Shown here: positions 16,668 through 25,552 of the stretch, one piece after another | Numbering within the stretch: the stretch's first letter is position 1 | How the letters are laid out: each line of letters begins with the position of its first letter | Origin: an uncultured archaeon | Lineage (GTDB): Archaea; Hadarchaeota; Hadarchaeia; Hadarchaeales; WYZ-LMO6 | NCBI GenBank assembly: GCA_938074535.1 | Contig: CALJER010000017.1 | Coordinates: forward strand, 1-64,000 | Reading direction: 5' to 3' | Length of the DNA stretch: 64,000 bases | The notes under the pieces: generated by a model | Told to the model about the DNA's origin: nothing | The model's input: only the letters and a program-made list of their open reading frames with translations | The model's database searches: none | Made by a program: the position numbers and the translations under genes

Positions 16668-17531
16668 TCACCCCGAAACGCTCTGGATCAGCTCGGGCAT
16701 CGCCACCTGCTCGGCCTGTAGGTGAATCGTCTTCATGGTGACGCCGGTCATGGTGATGGTGGGCAGCAGATGCTTTGAAATGCTCACGATCCACGGGACC
16801 GAGCTCCCCCTCCACTCCAGGGGTAGCAGACCTATCGCCTTCCCCTTCACGTAGGTGGTGTAAAGGAGAGCGTTCTTCATCTCGATCCTTGGAGAGGACA
16901 TCACGTAGGAACCCGCGGACATGGTGACTCCCTTGGTGCTCATGCCACCCGCCTGAATCTTGGTGGCCTTGACACCGCTGTAGGTGGTCCCCACGATGTC
17001 GTAGCTGGACATGGTGCTGGAGCTGGCCTTCACCTCCACCTCGGAGGGGAAGGTTTTTGACAGGAAACCCTGGACGGAAACATTGGTTCCGCGGAGATAC
17101 AGGGCGTGCATGATCACCCTGGGCAACGTGGCCGGATCCCCCAGCGCCTCCTTGAGGGTGAAGACCCTCCCGGTGTAGGGATCCTTCAGGCCCAGCGGCA
17201 CTTGGTCTCCCGTCCAGGAGATCCCCCCGCCCCATGCTCCCACGTACACCGCATAGATGCTCACGTTCTCCCACACCAGCTTGGATGCCGTGAGCTCGAA
17301 GCCGCTCTGGTACATCCCCGTCACTTCCATGCGCTGGGCGGTGATGAGGGTGCAGGGAATTCCGTTGTAGCTGGATGGAACCATCTCCCACCCCCACATC
17401 TTCACTTCGCTCGCCGTGACCAGATAGCACGCTGTTCCCTGGGCCAGAGCCCCTCCCGCGAAAAGCGTGGAGAGCGGGACCAGGGCCAGCACTAAGCATA
17501 GCCCGGTCGAAACCGATTTCACCGGAACCAC
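16668..17531 (-). CDS. secreted protein with two internal repeats related to neighbouring surface proteins
   Basis: signal peptide; repeats YNGIPCTLITAQRM... and YSGVKATKIQAGGM...GSSVPWIVSISK. Confidence 0.65.
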   Translation of the reverse strand: MVPVKSVSTGLCLVLALVPLSTLFAGGALAQGTACYLVTASEVKMWGWEMVPSSYNGIPCTLITAQRMEVTGMYQSGFELTASKLVWENVSIYAVYVGAWGGGISWTGDQVPLGLKDPYTGRVFTLKEALGDPATLPRVIMHALYLRGTNVSVQGFLSKTFPSEVEVKASSSTMSSYDIVGTTYSGVKATKIQAGGMSTKGVTMSAGSYVMSSPRIEMKNALLYTTYVKGKAIGLLPLEWRGSSVPWIVSISKHLLPTITMTGVTMKTIHLQAEQVAMPELIQSVSG

Positions 17532-17535
17532 TTCC

Positions 17536-18048
17536 TCACACTATCTGGATGTAGGCCTTCATGTTGTCGATGGTGATGGTGGCCAGGGACTGCTTGATCA
17601 CCTTGGCGCTCAGGTTTTCCATCTGCGCGCTGCCTGCCAGCACGTAGACTCCCTCGGGTATGTCCCTCCCCTCCATGGACATGTTGTTCATGATGGCTTT
17701 GCCCGCATTGATCTGGGTAGCCGTCATCGAGAGACCGCTGCCCGCGGCCGCGTCTCCCAGAATCCAGGCTCTCACCGTGGCCCCTCCCAGGTTGAACTCC
17801 CGGAGAATCTTCATCTTCTGGATATTGACGGTCTTCATCTCCGTTACCAGCACGGGTTCTATGAGTCCCCCCTGGACTATCGTGGAGCCGTACATCTTCA
17901 TGTTGTCACCGACCACCTTCTCTGCCGTCAAATCGAAGGTGTACCCTGGGAGGCCGAAGACGATGCCCATCGAGAGGCTCAGCACCAGTATCCCCACCAT
18001 CGAACCCACTCCTGCCACCGAAGCTGCCAAGAAGACTCCTTTCCTCAT
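17536..18048 (-). CDS. DUF6230-like exported protein
   Basis: MRKGVFLAASVAGVGSMVGILVLSLSMGIVFGLPGYTFDLTAEKVVGDNMKMYGS...; start inferred at MRKGVF within the longer ORF. Confidence 0.55.
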   Translation of the reverse strand: MRKGVFLAASVAGVGSMVGILVLSLSMGIVFGLPGYTFDLTAEKVVGDNMKMYGSTIVQGGLIEPVLVTEMKTVNIQKMKILREFNLGGATVRAWILGDAAAGSGLSMTATQINAGKAIMNNMSMEGRDIPEGVYVLAGSAQMENLSAKVIKQSLATITIDNMKAYIQIV

Positions 18049-19199
18049 TCCTTCACCTCTGGGTGTTCTTCGCCGTGGATCGGGGCTCGACCGCTCTCCG
18101 GGGTTGCGGGTTTTTCTCCCCTCCTCTCCACCGACGAGCGCAAGAGGGAATGAATCCTGCCCACCGCCTCCTCCAGCCCACCGCCCCCACCCCTCCTCTC
18201 CGTCTGGGCGGGGAGAACACCCTCCTCCAGGGGTGGGACTTTCTCCTCGCGCCGAACGGGTTCCTCTACTAGGGAGGGGGCCTGCGAAAGCGAGGGGGGC
18301 TGCCAGGCCAGGGCGTGGGCCCCGGCCACGATGGTGAAGAGGGAGGCGAAGACCTCCCCCACCGGCATGGAGAAGAAGGAAACGACGCCCACGACGATGA
18401 ACACCACCCCTATGATGGAGGTGAGGCGGTCCGAACGGAGCCAGAGCATGGCCCCTGCCAGCCCCATGGTGAGGAGGGCCAGGAGAGGGGTGAGGAAGAG
18501 GTCGGGGTGGCGGAGGTAGAGCTGGCCCGGCACCACCCTGCAGGAGGTGAGGATCCAGGCCCCTCCCAGGAAGGCGAACAATATGGCCCAGAAGGGCCAC
18601 CTCTCCCTGAAGCGCCTGAGGGAGGAGAGGGAGTTCAGGAAGAAGGGGACGGAGAGGCAGAGAAGGACGAAGAAAAGCAGCCTGAGCAGGCCGCTGGACA
18701 GGTACCAGGCCGCGGCCAGCCCCACCGAGGGGAGGGCCGTGAGCCCCTCCCTGAGGGTGAGGTGGGGCCTGCTTAACTTCACCTCGGGCATGGCCCAGGT
18801 GAAGGCCAGGAGAAAGAAGAGACTCGCGAAGAGGGCTATGCCCAAGGGGGAGCGGGCGAAGAGGAAGAGGGAACCCAGCCCCGGAATCACCCTGTCCACC
18901 TTTCCCACCACCGCGCTCTTTGGCACCGCCCAGGGATCTGGATCGGGATTGGCGTCCCCCTTGGTGGTGAGGGTCTCCTCCCCCACGGAGAGCACCCGGT
19001 GACAGATGTTTCTGTAGACCACCACGTCGCCCTCCCTTATCTCTCCCGCAGGCTTCAGGAGGACCAAATCCCCGTTGGAGATGGAGGGCTCCATGGACCC
19101 GCCCTGCATCACGTACACCCTTCCCTTCAGCAGGAGGGGGACCGCCAGCAGGAGGGAGAAAAAGAGCAGTATCACCGGCAGGAGCTTTCTCAGGCTCAA
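18045..19199 (-). CDS. type I signal peptidase fused to DUF6114-like membrane module and proline/charged C-terminal tail
   Basis: VMQGGSMEPSISNGDLVLLKP, EGDVVVYR, TKGDANPDPDP S26 motifs; then HPDLFLTPLLALLTMGLAGAMLWLRSDRLTSIIGVVFIVVGVVSFFSMPVGEVFASLFTIVAGAHALAW. Confidence 0.75.
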   Translation of the reverse strand: MSLRKLLPVILLFFSLLLAVPLLLKGRVYVMQGGSMEPSISNGDLVLLKPAGEIREGDVVVYRNICHRVLSVGEETLTTKGDANPDPDPWAVPKSAVVGKVDRVIPGLGSLFLFARSPLGIALFASLFFLLAFTWAMPEVKLSRPHLTLREGLTALPSVGLAAAWYLSSGLLRLLFFVLLCLSVPFFLNSLSSLRRFRERWPFWAILFAFLGGAWILTSCRVVPGQLYLRHPDLFLTPLLALLTMGLAGAMLWLRSDRLTSIIGVVFIVVGVVSFFSMPVGEVFASLFTIVAGAHALAWQPPSLSQAPSLVEEPVRREEKVPPLEEGVLPAQTERRGGGGGLEEAVGRIHSLLRSSVERRGEKPATPESGRAPIHGEEHPEVKE

Positions 19200-20080
19200 C
19201 CCATCTCCACCCCCCTGAGCGTGATTCTACCCCCCTCCATCGAGACCATGTGCATGGTGACGTCGGAGAAGGTGGTGGGGTTTCCCAGGAGCCCCACCGT
19301 CCAGGGTGGAGAGCTCCCTCCCTTCCAGCCGGACTGTACGCGCATGCCGAAGGCGCTGCCCGTCCCCCTCATGTAGGTGACGTAGGCCTGGAGGTTCTCC
19401 ACCTCCATGGAGGAGGCCCACAGCCCCAGCCCCCCTCCCGCCATCTCCTGCCCGGAGATCCTGGCCTTCCTGGCCGTGATGCGGGTGCAGGGCACCCCCT
19501 GGTACTCCACCGGCCCCTCGATGTCATAGTCCCAGAGGGTGACCTTCCCCACCTTCACCCCGTACTCACCGGCGGCCGTGGGGGGTTCGGGTGGCGGCGG
19601 CATCGCCATCATCACGACCGCCGGTGAGACGAGGAACCAGACCCCCAGAACGATGATGAGAAAAACCGCAACGATGAAGACGGAGAGGAAGGCGTAACGC
19701 AGACCGAGCATGAAGGAGGAGGGAAGGGAGAAGACGATCATGAGGAAGACCAGAAAACCGACCAGGGGCCAGAGAGACCAGGAGGGGAGGCGGGAGAAGA
19801 GAACGAGCAGGAGGATGAGGGAGGAGAGCGCGAGGTCGAAGATCAGCCTGTGCCTGTTCACCCTCATCCAGAGGGAAACGTTGAAGCCGAAGAACTTCGC
19901 CCACACCCTGGAGGGGACAAGCCTCAACCGCTGGAGCCTCCTCTCCTCCTCGGGCGGCGTGGGAGGAGGTACCTTCTCCGGGGGTGGCGGGGGGGGTCTT
20001 CCCTCTATCCTCCGCAGGAGCTCTTCTCTCCACGCCTCCCGGTTCTCAGGGTGTTTCCCCCAGGTCCCCAGACCGCCCAA
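19196..20080 (-). CDS. membrane-anchored protein with one copy of the locus-specific repeat domain
   Basis: several N-terminal TM segments; C-terminal YQGVPCTRITARKARISGQ...SSMEVENLQAYVTYMRGTG...GSSPPWTVGLLG. Confidence 0.65.
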   Translation of the reverse strand: MGGLGTWGKHPENREAWREELLRRIEGRPPPPPPEKVPPPTPPEEERRLQRLRLVPSRVWAKFFGFNVSLWMRVNRHRLIFDLALSSLILLLVLFSRLPSWSLWPLVGFLVFLMIVFSLPSSFMLGLRYAFLSVFIVAVFLIIVLGVWFLVSPAVVMMAMPPPPEPPTAAGEYGVKVGKVTLWDYDIEGPVEYQGVPCTRITARKARISGQEMAGGGLGLWASSMEVENLQAYVTYMRGTGSAFGMRVQSGWKGGSSPPWTVGLLGNPTTFSDVTMHMVSMEGGRITLRGVEMG

Positions 20081-20248
20081 CCTTCACCCGCCCCATCTGG
20101 CTTGATCCAGCCGCTGCGTCTCGGAGAGGGATTTCAAGAGGTCCGGTAAAAGCGACTACTGAAGTTTGTTCTGGAAGATTGTTCGGTGGAAACCCACCCC
20201 AACGAGCCCCTGCTCTATCCCCTAGGCTCCCGCTCCCACAGTCTGGGA

Positions 20249-21061
20249 CTAGTAGAGAGCCTGAGCACCTGCCGCATCACCCGGCTCCAGGGAAACCTTG
20301 CAGGTCTCCCCGAAGTCCGCATAACCGTACATGGTCATGGCCCAGTAACACTCATCATAGAGGTCGTCGAGACCCGTGACGTGACCCGCCTCGTGGGTTG
20401 CTATGTTCTGGAGATCGAAGGCACCGATAAGCGTATATCCAGAACCCTCACCGTCCCGGTCTATCCCCCAGCGGTAGTAGGAGTTGAACACCATATCCGC
20501 GTCCACCAGCTCTCCCGTATCCGTGAGGTACCAAAGGTAGGTTACCGCCACCACCCCCTTCTTCAATCTGCCCCATGTCACCACGTTCTTATAGTCGGGG
20601 CGCCTGGTGCTTGCGCTGGCGAACCTGTCCGTGGTGACCCTGTGGTCGTACAGCTCCACCTCCACCGCCTCGTCCCAGTTCTCGAAGGCCCTCCGGATGG
20701 CTCCCACCACCTCACCTTCCTTCAACCCGTAGGATCTTACTGCCAGGGTGGGATTCACCACGTAAGGAACACCCTTGGGGTATCTGGAAAGATCCCACCA
20801 CACCCCTAGGAGCGCGTAGGCATCCGGATTACCATCGTTATCAGGATCCCCTATTCCCACCACCTCCCCCTGAGCCGAGATCTTTTCCTCCCCCGCATAG
20901 CGGATGAGGATCAATCTGCTCAGCTTCCCGAAGTGGTCCACAACCTTCCGCTTTCCCTCCCACTCCCCTGGGAAGAGGTCTTCCTCCGGAGGAACAGCCA
21001 GAACGGGGGAAGAGAGAGCCAGGAGGAGGAAAAAAACCAGCGGCAAAGCCAGAACCCTCAT
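20249..21061 (-). CDS. secreted matrixin-like zinc metalloprotease
   Basis: signal peptide; HEAGHVTGLDDLYDE; MTMYGYADFGETCKVSLEPGDAAG; DPDNDGNPDAYALLG Ca-loop-like. Confidence 0.8.
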   Translation of the reverse strand: MRVLALPLVFFLLLALSSPVLAVPPEEDLFPGEWEGKRKVVDHFGKLSRLILIRYAGEEKISAQGEVVGIGDPDNDGNPDAYALLGVWWDLSRYPKGVPYVVNPTLAVRSYGLKEGEVVGAIRRAFENWDEAVEVELYDHRVTTDRFASASTRRPDYKNVVTWGRLKKGVVAVTYLWYLTDTGELVDADMVFNSYYRWGIDRDGEGSGYTLIGAFDLQNIATHEAGHVTGLDDLYDECYWAMTMYGYADFGETCKVSLEPGDAAGAQALY

Positions 21062-21393
21062 TGGAGAAACCTTCAGTGGGGGTAGTTATAAAGTTATGGT
21101 AAGCCGTGTTTCCTCTGAGTATCACTTTTTCATTGTCAGACCTCCAAGCGCCCTCACCCTGCGCTCGTACCTCACGGAAACGTCCGGGACCGGGAAGAGA
21201 TGCTCCTCACCCTCGTGTGTGGAAAGCCCCACGTGCAGGACGGGCTTCACCAGACCCTCGGCAATCTTGGCCAGACCCTCCATCTTCTCCACCCGAGCCC
21301 CGGGATAAAGGCGCCCACTGAAAACAGTTCTGGCGCCTTCTTCTGGCGCTAACTCCAGTTCTCCTTTAAGCCATCCCTCACACCAGCTTCTCC

Positions 21394-21648
21394 GTGCCCG
21401 GACTCGAGGACTCCTTCGAGGAGATCAAGAGGAGGCTGGGGGGAAAGTGGGGTGAGGAACTGGCGGAGGAGATCCTCGGGATCCTGAGCGACGGGACCCC
21501 GCACTCCCTCACGGAGCTGGCGGAGCTCACGAAGGCCTCCAGGGAGAGCATAAAGGCCGTGCTGAAGCTGCTGGAGGAGACGGGTTTCGTAGAGAGGGAG
21601 TACCGGTTGACGGAGTTCGGAAAAAGGACGCTGGTCTCCCAGGAGTAG
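21394..21648 (+). CDS. small winged-HTH protein
   Basis: HSLTELAELTKASRESIKAVLKLLEETGFVEREYRLTEFGKRTL. Confidence 0.6.
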   Translation: MPGLEDSFEEIKRRLGGKWGEELAEEILGILSDGTPHSLTELAELTKASRESIKAVLKLLEETGFVEREYRLTEFGKRTLVSQE

Positions 21649-21649
21649 C

Positions 21650-21913
21650 TCAGCAGAACATCCTCCTTAGCTCCCTGAGCTTCCGCAGCACCCTCCTTCC
21701 TTCCTCCGTGATGCAGTAGACCCTCCGCGAGCTCTCCCCACCATTGAATTTCATCTCCAGCAGCCCCCTCCCCATCAGCTCGTCGATGTACTTCTGGGCC
21801 AGCCCGAAGCCCAAGTTGGTCTTGTAAGCTATCCCCGTCTTCGTCATCCCCCCCAGACCGGCCAGCTCCAGAATCTCCCCTATGATCTCCAGTCTGTTCC
21901 TTCTCCCCTTCAT
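21650..21913 (-). CDS. small winged-HTH regulator, COG3432-like
   Basis: MTKTGIAYKTNLGFGLAQKYIDELMGRGLLE...RRVYCITEEGRRVLRKLREL. Confidence 0.7.
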   Translation of the reverse strand: MKGRRNRLEIIGEILELAGLGGMTKTGIAYKTNLGFGLAQKYIDELMGRGLLEMKFNGGESSRRVYCITEEGRRVLRKLRELRRMFC

Positions 21914-22118
21914 GCGCTTTTGCCGTTTTCACACCCCCATCCTAAAAATGGCCCGTGGTCCTTTCCCCCCACACCGTCACACGGTGACCCTTTTTCGAAA
22001 CATCCTTCCCTTTTCGTCCCTCAACCTTCCCCCATCCTCCCTGCTTCTTTCCGCTTTTCTTGTGTGATACCAAATTGTTTAAATATGGTGGCGAGGAAGA
22101 AATAAGCGGGATCAGGGG

Positions 22119-23204
22119 ATGAAGGTGGGGGGTCCTAAACACCTACCCATAGGGGCATATCTACCCGGCAGGAAGATCGTCGAGTACCTCGTTCTGACCG
22201 AAGACCCTGTGAGCACCCTCGCAGAAATCACCTGGAGGGCCAAGGAAAAGGGAGTGGAAATCGTGGCGGGGAACCTCACCGCCGAACCCCGATCCCCCCT
22301 CAGGCACTTCTCCTTCTTCGCCGACCTCACCCACTCCGAGACCACGCCCGAGGAGCTGGAGAAGGAACTTGCCAAGGTGGAGGGGGTGAAGGAGGTCTTC
22401 TCCCAGCCGGGAACCTCCGAGGGCCTGCTGGTGGACAGGCTGCACTTCCCCCTGATGGTGATGGAGGAGAGGGCCATCACCCTCAGGGTGGAGACCTTCG
22501 GGGACCTCCTGCAGAACCTCAACCAGGTGGAGAGCAACAAGCTCTCCTTCTTCAGGCTGGGGGTGAAAGCGGGGCTGAGAAAGGCCAGGAAGGTCTCCCA
22601 GCTGGGGCTGAGCGGGGCACAGGCCCTGGAGCTGGTCCTCACCGAGAGGATAGCGAAGGGCTGGGGTTTCCCCTCCATCAAGAAGTTCAACGGGGAAACG
22701 GTGGAGGTGGAGATGCAGGACCTCTTCGAGTGCCTGCCCTTCAGGGGGAAGGGAAAGGAGAGCAGGAGCCAGTTCTTCCGGGGCTACCTCTCTGGCCTGG
22801 TATCCGGCCTGATTGGAAAGGAGGTGATCATGGAGGAAACGAAGTGCATAGCCAAGGGAGACAGAAGCTGCTACTTCGCCTCCATCCCTGGCCCCCTCTC
22901 CGAGGTGGGCACCAAGCCAAGCGAGACCCCCCAGGTGAGGGAGGAGCTTTTCGCCACGGTGAAGGAGATCTTCGGGGAAGAACTGAAGTTCAAGGCCCTG
23001 AAGTTCCTGGCCAGGAAGGGGGTGGCCTCCATCAGGGAGATCGCCAGGAAGATCAACATCGCCCCCAAGAACCTCACCCGCCACCTGGAGCACCTCCTGC
23101 AGAAGGGAGTGATAGAAACCGTCTACAGCGGGAAGAACATCAAGCTCTACAGGCTCTCCCCAAAGGCGGAGGTGCTGGGGAAGTTCCTGCGCAGCGATCT
23201 CTGA
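22119..23204 (+). CDS. ACT-like + V4R (4-vinyl-reductase-like) + wHTH regulator
   Basis: SRSQFFRGYLSGLVSGLIGKEVIMEETKCIAKGDRSCYF V4R; C-terminal ASIREIARKINIAPKNLTRHLEHLLQKGVIE wHTH. Confidence 0.75.
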   Translation: MKVGGPKHLPIGAYLPGRKIVEYLVLTEDPVSTLAEITWRAKEKGVEIVAGNLTAEPRSPLRHFSFFADLTHSETTPEELEKELAKVEGVKEVFSQPGTSEGLLVDRLHFPLMVMEERAITLRVETFGDLLQNLNQVESNKLSFFRLGVKAGLRKARKVSQLGLSGAQALELVLTERIAKGWGFPSIKKFNGETVEVEMQDLFECLPFRGKGKESRSQFFRGYLSGLVSGLIGKEVIMEETKCIAKGDRSCYFASIPGPLSEVGTKPSETPQVREELFATVKEIFGEELKFKALKFLARKGVASIREIARKINIAPKNLTRHLEHLLQKGVIETVYSGKNIKLYRLSPKAEVLGKFLRSDL

Positions 23205-23231
23205 CCCTTTTTAACCGGGAAGAGTAAGGGA

Positions 23232-23912
23232 GTGATGCTGGAGACCCCTCTGGTCATCGTGAACTTCAAGGCCTACGCGGAGGCCACGGGAAAGAAGGCC
23301 GTGGAGCTCTCCAGGATCCTCTCCTCCGTCGCTGAGAGGGAGGGGGTGTGCGTGGCCGTGGCGCCCCAGGCCCCCGACCTCAGGAGCGTGGTGGAGGTGG
23401 GGCTTCCCGTCCTGGCCCAGCACGTGGATCCCCTCACCCCCGGTGCCCACACCGGCTGGATCCTCCCTGAGGCGGTGAAGGAGGCGGGGGCGGCGGGCTC
23501 CCTGATCAACCACTCCGAGCGTCCCCTGAGGGCTGAGGAGATAGAGGCCTGCGTGAGGAGGCTGAGGGAGCTTGGTTTGGTGAGCGTGGTGTGCGCGGCG
23601 GACCCGGGGCTCTGCAGGAAGGTGGCCTCCTTCCGCCCCGACTTCGTGGCCGTGGAGCCCCCCGAGCTGATAGGGACGGGAAGGGCGGTCTCCAAGGTGA
23701 GGCCGGAGGTGGTGAGCGAAGCCGTGAAGCTGGTGAAGGAGGTGGACCCGGGCGTGAGGGTCCTGTGCGGGGCCGGGATCTCCACCGGGGAGGATGTGAG
23801 GACGGCGCTGAAGCTGGGGGCGGAAGGAGTGCTCCTGGCCTCCAGCGTGGTGAAGGCCAAAGACTGGAGGGCCGCGGCCGAGGACGTGGTGAGGGGAGCC
23901 AGGAGGGACTAG
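23232..23912 (+). CDS. tpiA: archaeal triosephosphate isomerase
   Basis: VNFKAYAEATG, INHSERPLRAEE, VAVEPPELIGTG, CGAGISTGEDV. Confidence 0.93.
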   Translation: MMLETPLVIVNFKAYAEATGKKAVELSRILSSVAEREGVCVAVAPQAPDLRSVVEVGLPVLAQHVDPLTPGAHTGWILPEAVKEAGAAGSLINHSERPLRAEEIEACVRRLRELGLVSVVCAADPGLCRKVASFRPDFVAVEPPELIGTGRAVSKVRPEVVSEAVKLVKEVDPGVRVLCGAGISTGEDVRTALKLGAEGVLLASSVVKAKDWRAAAEDVVRGARRD

Positions 23913-25552
23913 CCCTCCTCCACCCGAAAGGGCACGTCCCTGAGGGGATCCGAGAGCTCCTCCTCCGTCATGGGCTCGGGCGAGGGAACGGAGAGGCGGA
24001 GGATGGGCTGGAGCCTGCGCTCCACCTCCCTGACCAGACCCTGCATGCGTTTGACCTTCCTGCGGGAGGAAAAGTGGGAGGCCAGGTCGAACCTGGACTC
24101 GGAGAGGAGGATGACCACCCTCCCGAAGGAGAAGCGTCCCGTTCTCCCCTTGCGCTGGATGTACCTTATCTCCGAGGGAACGGGCTCGTAGAAGACCACC
24201 ATGTCGACGGAGGGTACGTCCAGACCCTCCTCCGCTATGGAGGTGCCCACCAGAACCCTGGTCTCCCCCCTCCTGAACCTGTCCAGGACCTCCAGCTGCT
24301 CCCTCTGCTTCAATCCCGAATCGCGGGCCCTGCTGGACTGCCCCACGAACCTCTCCACCCTCACCCCCTTCAGACCCTGGGAGAGGTACTCCACGAGCCT
24401 GGAGGCCGTGGCCCTGTACTGGGCGAAGACCAGCACCCTGGACTCCCCGGAGGACTCCAGCTGGGCCTTCACCTCCGCCAGCAGCCTCTCCATCTTGGGG
24501 TGCTCCGGGAGGGCGGAGGCCAGCAGCTCCCTGAGCCTCGCGTACCTCGGATCCCTGAGGAGAAGGGAATAGGTCCTCCTCTCGCCGCTCTTCCCCTCCA
24601 CCCCCTCCAGAAAGGAGCGGAGGGCATGGGGGCCCTGGGACTCCAGCAGCTCCAGGGCGTGGTAGAGGGTGAGGGAAAGGGACTGGTACCTCATGGCGGT
24701 GAAGAGGGGCCCCTTCTCCCTGGCCGTCCCCAGCTTCTTCCTCAGTTCCTCCCCCACCCCGAGCAGGATCTTCCTGGTCACCCTGCTGGGGGGAACCCTC
24801 AGGTAGCCGTGCTCCCACAGCCACCTCACCTTCTCCCCCGCCATCTCCCTGAGGAGGGAGGAGAGGGGGGAGTACTCAGGAGGAAGGGGCACCCTGTGCC
24901 AGCTCACCTCCACGGGGTGGACGTAGGGGCTCACATCCTCGTCCAGCTCGGTGCGGTACTCCACGTGCTCTATCCCCAGCGCCCTGCAGACGGCCTCTAT
25001 CCTCTCAGGGGAGGAACCCGGCGAGGCAGTGAGCCCCAGCAGCAGGGGATGGGGGCACTCCTGCAGGTAGCGCTGGGCCACCAGCGTGTAGGCATACTCC
25101 TTCACCGCCCTGTGGCACTCGTCGAAGACCAGCAGGACGAACTCCTGCAGGCTCAGCCTCCCCCCCTCCAGGTCGTTCCTCACCACCTCCGGGGTGGCGA
25201 AGAAGACCCTTCCCTCCCTCCAGGCCCTCCCCCTCCTCTCCGGGTCCACCCTCCCCGTCAGGACCCTGAGCTCGGAGGGTAGGAGGCGCACGGAGGCCAG
25301 GAAGCTTCTGGCGTGCTGGACCACCAGGGGACGGGTGGGGGCCATGACCAGGACCCTCCCCCTGCGGTACCTGTGGAGGAGGTGCGCCGCCGCCAGGATG
25401 GAGATCACCGTCTTTCCCAGGGCGGTGGGAAGGATCACCAGGGTGTTCCTCCTCACCGCCTCCTCCACGATCTCCTCCTGGTACCTCCGGTACCTCAGGG
25501 TCTTGGGCCTGAGCAGGGGATGCTCGAAGAACTCCTTCAGATCCTCCTGCAA
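23909..25552 (-). CDS. Hef/FANCM-like SF2 helicase, no XPF nuclease domain seen
   Basis: LPTALGKTVIS, MAPTRPLVVQH, DECHRAVKEYAY, LLGLTASPGSS, VFAQYRATA, TSIAEEGLDVPSVD, RKGRTGRFSFG. Confidence 0.85.
   Translation of the reverse strand: MQEDLKEFFEHPLLRPKTLRYRRYQEEIVEEAVRRNTLVILPTALGKTVISILAAAHLLHRYRRGRVLVMAPTRPLVVQHARSFLASVRLLPSELRVLTGRVDPERRGRAWREGRVFFATPEVVRNDLEGGRLSLQEFVLLVFDECHRAVKEYAYTLVAQRYLQECPHPLLLGLTASPGSSPERIEAVCRALGIEHVEYRTELDEDVSPYVHPVEVSWHRVPLPPEYSPLSSLLREMAGEKVRWLWEHGYLRVPPSRVTRKILLGVGEELRKKLGTAREKGPLFTAMRYQSLSLTLYHALELLESQGPHALRSFLEGVEGKSGERRTYSLLLRDPRYARLRELLASALPEHPKMERLLAEVKAQLESSGESRVLVFAQYRATASRLVEYLSQGLKGVRVERFVGQSSRARDSGLKQREQLEVLDRFRRGETRVLVGTSIAEEGLDVPSVDMVVFYEPVPSEIRYIQRKGRTGRFSFGRVVILLSESRFDLASHFSSRRKVKRMQGLVREVERRLQPILRLSVPSPEPMTEEELSDPLRDVPFRVEEG

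Noticed and set aside
21122-21283. 53-aa minus ORF MEGLAKIAEGLVKPVLHVGLSTHEGEEHLFPVPDVSVRYERRVRALGGLTMKK
   Set aside because: Plausible small gene but no family recognised and no independent support; left out of features
23211-24824. 537-aa minus-strand ORF
   Set aside because: Shadow frame overlapping tpiA and the helicase; Gly/Arg-rich with no recognisable motifs
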